From assembly GCA_013176395.1 (NCBI GenBank), contig JABMLP010000005.1, forward strand, positions 1,798,001-1,862,000: a stretch of DNA of 64,000 bases. The letters are read 5' to 3'. Source of the DNA: Venturia oleaginea. Taxonomy: Eukaryota > Ascomycota > Dothideomycetes > Venturiales > Venturiaceae. The position numbers were made by a program, and so were the translations under genes. Numbering within the stretch: the first letter of the stretch is position 1; the number at the start of each line of letters is the position of its first letter. Below, in pieces: positions 22,522-32,866 of the stretch. The notes beneath the pieces were generated by a model. That model saw nothing but the letters and a program-made list of their open reading frames with translations. It was not told where the DNA came from and made no database searches.

Positions 22522-23554
22522 ATGGACTTCGAAATGGACAGGCCTGAGCCGCAGGTCACCATCACAGCGGTACGCCAAACCATCATATGGTTTGAAAAGA
22601 ACGCTGTCTAACGTTGCTCTCTAGGCAGACGAATGGGCAGTCAAAATGACCATTGCGCAAGTAGATCTCAGCCTTGTAAACTCTCTGCGACGCGTAATGC
22701 TCTCCGAAATCCCCACCATGGCCATCGATCTCGTCGAAGTAGAAGTAAACACCTCAGTGCTCGCCGACGAGTTCATCTGCCACCGTCTCGGTCTCGTGCC
22801 CCTCTCAGCACACGATGTAGAGCAAATCAGATATTCGAGAGAATGCGACTGCGAGAACTACTGCTCTGAATGCACTGTGATACTATCTTTGCACGCAAAA
22901 TGTACCGGGTCTGAAATCATGAAGGTGTACGCCTCCGATTTGGTACCTCACGAAGGACGGAAGAATGACTTGGTGGGACTGCCGGTCAGGAAAGATCCAA
23001 AGGGCCAGGGCGTACTGATTGCCAAGTTGAGGCAAGGACAAGAGCTGAAGATGAAGTGCGTGGCAAAGAAGGGAATAGCGAAGGAACACGCGAAATGGGC
23101 ACCCACAGCGGCTATAGCCTTCGAATACGACCCTCACAACAACCTGCGGCATTTGGATCTGTGGTACGAAGATGACAAAGAGTCGGAATGGCCAGCCGGC
23201 GTGAATGCCAAGGAAGAAACAAAAGCCGATGACTCGGCGCCGTTCGAATACGACAAGAAACCGTCTCAATTCTACATGAGAGTTGAGACGGTCGGTGGGC
23301 TGGAACCTGATCAGATTTTCTTGCAGGGAATAAGTGTTCTGCAGAAAAAGCTGGCTGGTGTACTATCGGCTTTGGATGGCAGTGATGCGAATGGAAATAT
23401 GGACGCAGATTACATGCCACGAAGTCCCGGTCGCGACGATGTGGGCGCAGGGTATACTACACCGTTCGGAGGTGGAGCAGCAAGTCAATGGGGCGGTCAG
23501 ACGGCATATGGAGGTGCAAACACACCAGGCTACGGTCGCGACAATGCTTGGTAA
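22522..23554 (+). CDS. rpb3: RNA polymerase II subunit RPB3
   Basis: Exons 22522-22569 and 22625-23554 (325 aa). RPB3 pairs with RPB11 to form the alpha-like assembly platform of RNA polymerase II. The alpha-motif region is clear (LVNSLRRVMLSEIPTMAID), as is the zinc loop at about residues 91-105 (CDCENYCSEC), which binds one zinc. The second half has YDPHNNLRHLDLWYE and DQIFLQGISVLQKKLAGVL, the dimerisation helix. The C-terminal Gly/Tyr/Thr-rich tail is usual in filamentous fungi. The exon junction is phase 0, with donor GTACGC and acceptor TCTCTAG. Confidence 0.96.
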
Positions 23555-24471
23555 ATCACTAACAGAGGCAAAACTTGAATCGACAATCTACCGAGAGGGT
23601 GGCAAAGAAGCACATAAAAAAAGCCACGGCGCCATCTCTGACCAGCGTCTCCCACTTCATCTACTGAGGCTATCGTGGAGGGAAAGGAGTTATAGCGGAT
23701 CACAGATAGCCACTTGGCTGCTTGCCAGCAATTTCATGGAAGAATGGACTACGAGGGATGTATGACTACTGTTTCGATCGGCGTTTAGACACCAAAAGGA
23801 AGTGCTCGGGAGCAGGGCGCTGATGGATTGGACACAAGACATACCCAATATTGTACTAGATAATCAAGGAAGAAGAAGAAGAAGAAGATTTGTTCATGGA
23901 TCAATATCGGGCACGAGACTTGCCTTGTCATGCCAAATGGAACGCAGATCTCTGTGTCTTACTCTTTTTCCTGGTATCACAGTGAGTTTGCTGATTGAAC
24001 GCGTAATCATCTCCCTCTGAGCAAGTACTCAGCCTAAATGGAAACTACTAGTTCAAGATCGATATCGTATAACTTGTGGTAGTTGACCATTGGCTACGTC
24101 AGTATGGCAGTCCAAAAAAATGTATGCTCATGGATTGTATCATGAGACATGCACGTCTCGTCTCTGCGAATTCTTCTTGATTCGTCGTCAGACGCTACAT
24201 CTAGTACATAATATCGTACATAAACCGTTCAACATGTCGTCTCGTGTCCAGCGCATCAGCCATTGGCGACGACACAGATGTTCCGGCGCTTCCAAAATTA
24301 CATCAAATACAACGGTAGAAGTAGTAGAGAGGGGAATATTTACAACCTTTCGCAAATCCAGTAGTCTATCCACACCATGCAAGTAGATCAACGCCATTCC
24401 AAGCCTTTATTCTTTCGTCCAAATTCCCGAGCGGAAAAACACTGTCGTCTGATGCAATCGTCACAGATTCT
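23555..24471. other. Intergenic between convergent genes
   Basis: The 3' regions of rpb3 and mge1 meet here. A (GAA)n microsatellite runs at about 23870-23888. No coding or RNA gene supported. Confidence 0.5.
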
Positions 24472-25265
24472 CTACGAGTTCTTTACGACGCCAACTTGTG
24501 CCGCTCTTAAGACCCTGCCGTTCAACGAATACCCCTTCTGCTGCGTGTGGAAAACAGTCCCATCCTCTTTGCCAGGCTGCGGCGCCATAAAAGTCGCCTC
24601 ATGCAAATTCGGATCGAATTTCTCAGCGTTGACGCTGGGATCGAACCGCACGAGTCCATGTTTCTCCAGCGTTGATAGCAAGACATCCTCGGCCATTTGG
24701 AGGCCCTTGTGTAGGCCTACGAGGTCTTTGTGCACTTCATTCACTTCTCCGGGTGTCGCTAGTTTTGTTTCTGGGACGGAGTTGAGGGCGTGAGCGAAGT
24801 TGTCGACGGCGGGGATGAGGTCTTTTGCGAATTTTTGGAGGGCGAAATCGCGGGCGGAGACTTGTTCACGTTTTGAGCGGTCGGTTAGGTTACGGTAGTC
24901 TGCTATTGCACGGTAGTATGAGTCCTGGGTTGATTTGTTAGAATGTGTTTATGGTTTCGCGATTGATGTGCGAAGAGTGTTGTGCGAGTATGTACCTTGA
25001 GGTCTTTGATTTCCTTGTCTTTTGCCTCGAGATCTTTCTTTAGCTTTTCGACTTCAGACGGCTCGGTTGTTGCTGCCTCATCTGTTTTTGGTCCTTCCTT
25101 CGCTGGAGGCTCATCGGAATACCATCGTAATGCTATCTGCGAGCTCAATGGTATTATAATCTTTGGACGGAGGAGCGGCGATGCGGTGCGAAGAGATGTG
25201 AAGGATCTTGCGGGGAGTCTGGTGCTGGCTGATTTCGAGGCACGGAGGAGGGATCGTTGGATCAT
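24472..25265 (-). CDS. mge1: Mitochondrial GrpE nucleotide-exchange factor
   Basis: Exons 25265-24996 and 24924-24472 on the minus strand (240 aa). This matrix co-chaperone releases ADP from mitochondrial Hsp70 during protein import and folding. The N-terminus is a basic, Ser/Arg-rich targeting sequence ending near RWYSDE. A long coiled coil follows (EVEKLKKDLEAKDKEIKDLK). The GrpE core is YRNLTDRSKREQ, then LEKHGLVRFDP, NPNLHEATF-like FDPNLHEATF and the closing beta domain GYSLNGRVLRAAQVGVVK. The phase-0 intron falls at the end of the coiled coil. Start codons of this gene and the PrpF-like gene are 245 bp apart and divergent. Confidence 0.95.
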
Positions 25266-25510
25266 AGCTGGTATATGGAGATTCCGGAAATGTATAGCTG
25301 ATGGGATGTATTTGGAAGGTGGTGAGCTATGATAAGGTTATGTTCGACTCAATTCAACTTTTTGCCCTCAGACGGGGATCTCAAGTCCGAAATAGGCGGC
25401 TGTCATAGTCAAAGCTTCTATCACTTTCTCCTAGTAGATACCTACCTCCCGTCACTCCATGCCTACTCACTGCATCTCGCACACAATGGACATCAACATC
25501 AACATCAACA

Positions 25511-27055
25511 ATGAAGGCCTTCACATCTCGTCCAGCAACCCCTCGACCATGGACATTCGCTTGCGCCAAACGAAGCTTCGCCACCTCTCACTCCCACCAT
25601 GTTCGTAGGCTGCACATGACGCGAGAAGAGAAAGACAGCGAAACTTCTGGGGCTACGGCCATACTGGACAAATGTGTTGATTTGTTCTTAGAAAAACATA
25701 GCACTATTTCCATGCTCGACCACGATGTGAGGGAATTGCGCCGTGCTGCTGATCGTTTGGAAAATGCAATTGCTGTGAGTCTGCAGAAAAAAGCGCCTAC
25801 TCATTTTAGACAAAAGAGCATACCTGCTGGATATTATAGAGGCGGAACTTCTCGTGCTGTTATCTTCCAGAAATCTCATGTACCAAAAGACGAAGAGGAA
25901 CGTCACGACGCGTTCCGACAAATCATCGGCTCCAATGATCCACACGGTCGTCAACTGAACGGCATGGGCTCGGGCGTCTCAAGTCTGAGCAAGATTTGTT
26001 TGGTCGAGCCTGCTCCCGCTGGAGCTGAGGCAGATATACTTTACACTTTTGTAGGAATGGGCATCGAAGGTGATGAAGTTGATCTCAACGGGAACTGCGG
26101 CAACATGGCTGCTGCTATAGGGCCCTATGCTTTCAACGAGAATCCAGACTTCTGCGGGAAAGGTATGGACGGGCGTAACCGTGGTTCTTTTCGAGCCCAG
26201 CCTACTAAAATCAAGTATAACATTTTGAACACCATCACCAATGTTATGATACGGAGCTCCTTTTTTACGATGGGGAATCACGCTTGGGTGGACGACTCAA
26301 CTTCGATCGACGGTGTCACTGGGTATGGTACGGCGTCACTCTCGACTTCCTTTCTCCCGGAGGATCCAAAACAGGCAAGCTGCTACCGACAGGAAAGGCT
26401 GTGGACACCATCAATGACATCAACGTCTCTTGCGTCGACGCTGCAAACCCTTGTGTATTTGTAAAAGCCTCTGACCTTGGTATCGATCCAACTATACTGC
26501 CTTCTCAATTTCTTGCCTGTACTGTCGATCTTCAAAGGCTAGAGGACATACGCACAATGGCGGCTGCACTCATGAGCCTATGCAAAGCAGAGGAAATGCC
26601 TCCTCGTGTCATACCCAAGATCGGAATCGTCTCCCCTCCAGTCGAGCAACAAGTCTTGTCGAAAGTGACCAGTGCTGCGAATACTCTCGATCTTGTGGTT
26701 CGTTTCATCTCGGATGGACAGCCACATCGTGCTATTCCTCTCACAGCAGCTTTATGTACATCAGCCGCGGCGAAAGTTCCAGGATCAATTGTTCAGCAGT
26801 GCGTACGCGAAACGCCTGTCAATACAAATATCATCACTATTGGTCATCCCAGCGGACGAATACAGGTCAACGCGACCATGGACGATCAAGACGGTGTCGA
26901 GTGCTGCACTGTTGTACGCACGGCGCGTCGGATCAGTACGTTACAATGTCTGCTATCGCTCAAGAAGGTAACATCCACTGACAACTGTAGTGTCTGGGCA
27001 GGTCTACTATACGCCAAAGCCGAGTCCAACGAGAACATCGGAGAAGCCAACTTGA
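25511..27055 (+). CDS. PrpF-like isomerase gene with a frameshift
   Basis: Coding in two frames that meet near 26331, then an intron (26936-26990) and a last exon 26991-27055. The PrpF family (diaminopimelate-epimerase fold) includes aconitate/methylitaconate isomerases. Visible features are IPAGYYRGGTSRAVIF, the thiol loop DLNGNCGNMAAAIGPYA, and, in the second frame, LDFLSPGGSKTGKLLPTGK. The spliced C-terminus RTARRIMSGQVYYTP fits the family end. The switch from GVTGYGT to GVTLDFL needs one extra base, so the copy has a 1-nt deletion or the sequence has an error. About 100 residues precede the PrpF core: a basic start that could target mitochondria, then a predicted helical region absent from bacterial PrpF. 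Confidence 0.75.
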
Positions 27056-27714
27056 AGCCGTTGATCGCTTTTTCGAAATGGACCATTATTCCTCGGCAAA
27101 CCATTCTCCAGGTACGCCAGGCATGGAGTAGCGTATTGAAGTTCACAAGATGCCTTTTCGTCGGCCGCGCCACATGCCTATTCATCTATCACTCTGGCAT
27201 CACAACGACGATGATTTAGTGGTTCCTGAGACAGCAAAAGGAACCTTTGAAATCTAACATGGCACGCGGCAACATGGCAGGGTCTGCGCATGGCATCTGT
27301 GAAAATGTAGTCAACTTCTTCTCACTTCTAATTCTGTCTCACTTGCCTTCCATCTCTTCTGGCGCGTATTTGCAGGTGTCCTTCGAATAGGCCCTCGTCT
27401 AGAACCTCTTCTTTGGAATGTAAGTGGACATTCTACAACGATGGCATATATGAAGGACACCTGCAACTACGCGCCGGACGAGATGAGTACCCAGCGAAGC
27501 GAGTAAAACGTAGTGTCTGCTCCTTCGCTTGGAAAGCCACGAGCTTTATGTCAGTGGCATCGATGTACGATTATCGCTGAGCCTACTGCTGGTGTCTCAG
27601 GCCCAGCTTCAGGTTGTGAATTTATGTTGTTGTCATATGACTCGTGGCTCCATGTCTATTGGACTTTTCATCAATGGTATGAGTAGGACTGGAAGGAATA
27701 TTTGACGTATCTTA
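27056..27714. other. Intergenic with a foldback repeat
   Basis: Between the PrpF-like gene and the first pogo element. The main content is the inverted repeat listed separately. No gene seen. Confidence 0.5.
27351..27485. repeat. 34-bp inverted repeat, 67-bp loop
   Basis: The arm 27351-27384 is the reverse complement of 27452-27485 at 31 of 34 positions; the shared core is TTGCAGGTGTCCTTC. The pair can fold into a long hairpin. It could be a small foldback element, or a transcribed hairpin. Confidence 0.75.
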
Positions 27715-27716
27715 TA

Positions 27717-29532
27717 ACGTATTCCACCACCGAGCCGGCCAAACCACCGAGCCGGCCACTTTTCCTTGGCACGACCAACTCATGTTACGTCTCTTCAATT
27801 TTATCGCTATCAACAATAGATTCCAAGTCCGTCGTGCTACTATCTGATTCAGAAGATATCTCGATATCCTTTTTACACGTTCGCGCATTGTGCCCAGTCG
27901 CGCCGCAGTTCCCACAGCGCCTTTGAGTTGGTAGGGCTGTTTCTTGATCACTACTACGAGTATTCTTTGATCCCTGAGGCGCAACAGACGCCTCAGTAGC
28001 TACCCGCGCTGCTGCAGTCCCATACTCTACAGTACCACCTTGCTGGATCCGCTTCCTTTTACGCGATTTTCGCTTCGTCATTACTGCCAATTGCTCTTCA
28101 AGCTCGTGGTTTCGTGCGACAAGTAGGGCGTTCTGGTGCAGCATCAATTCAGCGCCTTTAACAAGCTGGGAAAAGCCTGCCTGCGCAGTAACTGGTGACC
28201 GAGTAAAAGACTCGCTTACGAGCTTGGATTGAGATCCAAATTCTTGAGTATTGCTTGGAGCCTTCGACTGCCACGGCGTCTCCTATGGTGGGGGTGCTGG
28301 TGGGGTACGTAGCCGTACTTCAAGGCGATCCAACACTACCTGCGCGTTAATAGGGACTAGCCCTACTGCCTCAAAGGCCTTTCGACAATTCTCTTCCGTG
28401 AAAACGTCGAAAAACGCGTCTTTAAAGGCAGGGAGAAAGCCTTCCTTGTTGATATGGTACACGCGTCGGCGTGCCAAGTCCCGGACGCGTTGGGAGTACT
28501 TGCGCTTCAATGGCGAGAAGCAGACCACGTCAAGGGGCTGGAGTGTATGCGACGAGTGCGGTGGCATACAGAGGGTTAGCATCTTATTTTCGAGGCAGTA
28601 GTCCTTGAAATCCTGGCTGAGATGGCTCTCATGGCCGTCCAAAATGAGTAGCCTATACCCCCCCCACCTGCCGCGCCTTTGTATACGCGTCAAAATGCTT
28701 CAACCACTCAAGACCAAGCGCGTTGTTTGTCCAGCCGTTCTCAGAGACTGAGAGCTTCCAATTCCGTGGTATATCTGCCTCCTCATACCACGCAGAGATG
28801 TGAACGCGTCCTTCATAGATAATAAATGGCAGGGTCGCATACCCAGCTGCGCAGATGCTCTGAATAACCGTAACCCATCCGCGATCGCCCGGCTGGATGA
28901 GTTCAGGCCTCGTACGTCTTTCAGAGGCTGTAACGACCTTCATTGACCCAATAACGCCCATCTGGAAGCCAATCTCGTCAAAGTTGTGCGTATCCTCGTC
29001 TTGGACGCCGTACTTGGCTTTAGTATCTGCAACTAGCTTGAACCACGCGCCAATTACTTCTGGATCCTCCTGTAGCATACTCTGCCTATCCTTTGCTCGA
29101 TTGAAGGCTATTTTGAGCTCATCTGAGCGCGTTACGAATCTCTCAGCCCAGTTTTTGTCTACTGGCTCTCCACCGCGTATACCCAGTAGTTTATCCGCCA
29201 TATCTGCCACCTCACACAGCCGGGGTGCGAATCCTCGCGAATTGAGATCGAGGATATAATGGATAATCGTTTGCTCTTCTATCGTAGTGAGCTTATGAGA
29301 GTTTGGGCGAGTTTGAGATCGAGAGATGATTCCGCGGAGCCGATCAGAGAGCCTTTGGTGTTTAACGTTAAAGGCTGTAGCAGCGCGCCATAGGCTTTGT
29401 ATAAGCCTGAAGAGCGAGATCAACTCTACCTTCTTCTTGAACGGCTATCGCGTTGCGTTGTTGAGACATTACGTGTGATAGAGGATAAGGGCTGTGCCAA
29501 GGAAAAGTGGCCGGCTCCGTGGTGGAATACGT
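27717..29532 (-). mobile_element. pogo/Fot1-type DNA transposon, copy 1
   Basis: A 1816-bp element flanked by TA on both sides (27715-27716 and 29533-29534), with terminal inverted repeats that begin ACGTATTCCACC and contain GAGCCGGCC units. TA target duplication, Tc5/CENP-B-type DNA-binding region and DDE catalytic core place it in the pogo branch of Tc1/mariner. Its internal sequence has the same length as copy 2 (43266-45098), which lies in the opposite orientation, and the three main open frames translate identically. The end next to the transposase start lacks one 17-bp GAGCCGGCC-containing unit that copy 2 has. That accounts for the whole length difference. Confidence 0.93.
27785..29469 (-). 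pseudogene. pogo-type transposase, disabled (copy 1)
   Basis: Transposase remnant from ATG at 29469 to the stop at 27785. It carries the same lesions as copy 2: a frame change shortly after the N-terminus, a frame change at a run of eight C (eight G on the coding strand, about 28669-28676), and an in-frame TAG just after the DDE part. Domains in order are a helix-turn-helix region (KHQRLSDRLRG), a Tc5-type region (GFAPRLCEVADMADKLL), the DDE core with NFDEIGFQ, LILDGHESHLS and QPLDVVCF supplying the three Asp, and a zinc knuckle (CGNCGATGHNARTC). It cannot make a full transposase by simple translation. Confidence 0.85.
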
Positions 29533-30720
29533 TACGCGTAAAGATCCTGAGACAAGACCATTACTGTTCTAAGTTATCTTCAAACCTACTGTTCATGACA
29601 CATCTTAATTCTCAACACTTGCCGTCTTCGACACTCGAAATTCAAAGACCTCAACAGCGCCTTCCGTTTCCATCCAACACCATCACGGCCGCTTTCATCA
29701 CTTCTGTTCTTCCTTCCATCACGACTGCTGTCGGTAAATGGTGGCACAGCTGCGGAAGGACATATCCGCCTCAACAATATAGATTCGAGGATCTATACTC
29801 ATTGTTAATTTTCGCGGGACAAAAGATGAACGAATCGCTCTTACTGTTATGACTCGTCCTTAGGCATAGGTTTCCTTCCCCGGAGGTTCGAACAAAAGCA
29901 CGTTTCGGTACAAGAACGCCCCCGTTATCCTCGAGTCAACAGATCGGGCCTTTGAATCGTTCTATGCATCACACGCTGTTCCTCGAGCAGTTAAACACAA
30001 GCCACCACGAGTAGCCATACGCCACAAATCCCTCCTCGATAGTTGGGAAATCAAAGGGCATCTTTGTTCCTCTGCCGGTGCAGCCTCGCTCTAGCCCAGA
30101 CAATGATGAAGATAAATTTGCCACAACCTACATTTACCGACAGGCCGCAGTACGGCGTGGCGGTGTATCGAGGTAGGTTACATGGGTGACGGTACAGCTG
30201 GAGTGTCGGCAACATGACCCTTTTAGCATGCTTTCGAAGCTGCATCATTAGCATTGCCATGATGTTTGCACCCTGTGGCATCTCGACTCGAGAGCAGTGA
30301 AACGAGAACACGAGAACGTCAAGGAATCCGACCTCATGAAGGAGAGCGAACATTGTGGGCCACCGATTGCATCGACTCCGGTAGGTAAAGTGAGGTAAAC
30401 GCGCCAAATAATTGTATTGTGTCTAAATTATATAGTTGTTCGCGGCCTGGGTATCATTAATCGCGCATAGGAGCCAGTGATTCTCGGCCGTCGCTCGTAA
30501 AGTCGTAAACCCCCCATTTGCGTATCCACAAAAGAGACCAAACCAACAGAAAGGAGAGTAAAGGTGCCAAATACATAACTTCGGAATATGCAGCAAACAT
30601 TAACAAATTATAGTACAAGACTAGTAATGATGGAATACAGCTTGTACACGTGAGGAAATGCGGTGCAGGGTAATCGAGGCGAAAAGGGCTTTTGGAAAAA
30701 TGAAGGCAGTAAAAGAGTGT
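29533..30720. other. Intergenic, no supported gene
   Basis: Flank of transposon copy 1 and 3' region of the Uds1 gene. The first bases after the TA (CGCGTAAAGATCCTGAGA) resemble, inverted, a site just outside transposon copy 2. Otherwise no exon or RNA gene supported. Confidence 0.45.
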
Positions 30721-32866
30721 TCAGCAGGCTTCGCACATTTTCGTGACGGCTTGCTCGATGTCGGTGAAAAGATTCAGAACTTGGTTGTCGGCGTAGATCT
30801 TGATCGACTCAACCTCTTTGCGATCGAAACGAAGCGGTTTTGGGGACTTGATAACCAGATTGGCATGTCGTGGGGCCGTTGAAGACATCTTTGGGCTGCG
30901 TGGCGGCGTGATCGCTTGCTGGATGTGAACGGCTTGTGGACATTGAGCTATTGGGTACGACGGAGCTTGGGGATATTCGTACTGTGGTGGAGGACCGAGA
31001 GCCATAGCGGCAGCAACGTGTTCCAGCAATTTCTGACGAAGGCGCAGTCTGCGGTTCTCTGCGCGCTCAAGCTTCACGATCCAGTCGTCAATCGATTTAT
31101 CGAGCTCGATGAGAGCCTCTTGCTGCTTGAGCAGTCTCTCTTTGGAGAAGCTAAGACTCTCGCTCTTGAGATAGCTAATCATACGAGTGTGTAACTTTTG
31201 GCGACCAGATCGAAGGGATTTGTAAGTTTTTCGGAGATATTCGCAACGCTCATCGAGAGCTCTTAGTTCCTGCATTTGGTCAGTCGAGGCTGTGGGGTGT
31301 GGGGAGATGGATGGCTTACTCTTGATAGATCGGTGACATGCTTTGCTCCGAGGACTTCAAACTGTTGGGCTTGGCCTGCCGCCTGCTCTCGTAGGCTTTC
31401 CTTCTCGGCATCAGGCAAAATGAGCGCTGCTTCCATCGGTCGCATACCAGATGGAAGGGCAGACCCATTCGTTGCGGTATCATATGGCTGCGCCAGGTAT
31501 GACAAGCTCGCTGTCTTCTTGTGTTTCTTGACTGGCCTAGATTGTTCCATGACGGAGCTATCTGAAGCGGCGCTGATGTTGCGATGGTGGCTATAGGCTG
31601 GCGAGAGATGGCCTTCAGACTTCTGTTTCGGACTGGAAGACACTGAAGTGGACTGATACGTTCTCGGGGATATCTTGCTTGCAGGGCTGGTTACTAAAGT
31701 TGCACACGTGCTCAAGGTTGGTGATGGTTGGATTGCTGGCTTGCTCGAATGTGAGCCATTCTTGGCCAGTGAAGGACGAGATGCATCGATTTTCAGGCTT
31801 TGCTTAGATGGACTACATCTAAGCCATCCTCTTGAAGGCTTGGGCTTGAGAAGGGTTTTTAGAACTGGAGATCCTCCGTCGGTTGTGGTCTTTGGTGGTA
31901 CCTTTGGCGGGACGTCCGGTGCGCTGACAGGCGAAACAGGAGAACGATGAACTGCGGTCGTGGGTGTATTGCACTCCACCGGTGAGAAGATGGGAGACAA
32001 CAGCCTGGTGGGGTTGAAGGCCGCAGCGGTCTCACGTATGGGAGTCGCCCATTGGGTGTTGGGCGCTTTGGCAACTTCGGGCCAGGCTACTCCAGCCACC
32101 ATGGCATCGCCGAATGGACAGTCTCTCCAGCTACCTGGCACACTGCTCGAACGTTCATGGCGAAGCATTTCGGAAGCAACTTTACGAAGTGCTGGTCTAC
32201 CAGGAATGGTAGCTGTTGTTGACAGTCAGTGGTGTTTGGATGAGTGAAAGCTAGTAGCTGGAACTTACGAGAATCTGCGAAGCTCTCTTGATAACTATTT
32301 CTTGTGCTCTGCTTGATCTGGTTTGTCAATTCGGGAACGCTGATGTTTCTTCGTCTGGCCAGTGATCCCCCGAGGTGCCAATTGATTGGAATATCCTGAG
32401 TTATTGCAGTGTCGCTCAATGATGTGGGAGAACGTCCAACAGCAAGGGCCATGCTCTTATGGTCGGTATAGAGTGGTGGTTCCAGGGAACAGGGTGTTGC
32501 TCTAGGTGGAGGGTGTGGCCAGAGTTGATACCTGGTGGGTTCCTCTCCTTCAAAGCTAGCGGCGTGAGGGGACTGTTCAGATATGCCCAGCCCTGTCTGA
32601 TCTTCTGTTAGATTCTAATACCTGGTGAAGATCAAGCTGCAGGGTGAGATTGATTAATGAAGAGAATTGCTTTTACTGACCGACATAGACTGCTGAGAAG
32701 GTGTTTCTTCCATCATATAAACAGATTGCGTTCGACTGAACCTCCGCCGCAGACGATTGGCAATGTATGTCATTGGGTGAGGGGAGAAAGCTTTCATTAA
32801 TAGACGAGATAACGAAGGTGAGTTCTTCCCAAACAGTGAGTCTCCGGAAGTAGACATGTCAAACAC
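30721..32866 (-). CDS. uds1: Up-regulated-during-septation (Uds1) domain protein
   Basis: Exons 32866-32681, 32614-32269, 32212-31320 and 31269-30721 on the minus strand (657 aa). The first 420 residues are Ser/Pro/Thr-rich and disordered with scattered basic clusters. The conserved helical domain spans about residues 430-570: LREQAAGQAQQFEVLGAKHV, then ELRALDERCEYLRKTYKSLR, IELDKSIDDWIVKLERAEN and LRQKLLEHVAAAM. These match my memory of the fungal Uds1 domain, named for a fission-yeast gene induced at septation. A role in septation or cell-cycle scaffolding is therefore inference. All introns keep frame; exon 2 starts after TATTAG, as the nearer CAG would break it. An ATG at 32857 is an alternative start. 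Confidence 0.75.

Noticed and set aside
23870..23888. (GAA)n run as possible CRISPR or functional repeat
   Set aside because: It is a simple microsatellite; no spacer-repeat array occurs in the window, and CRISPR is not expected in a fungus.
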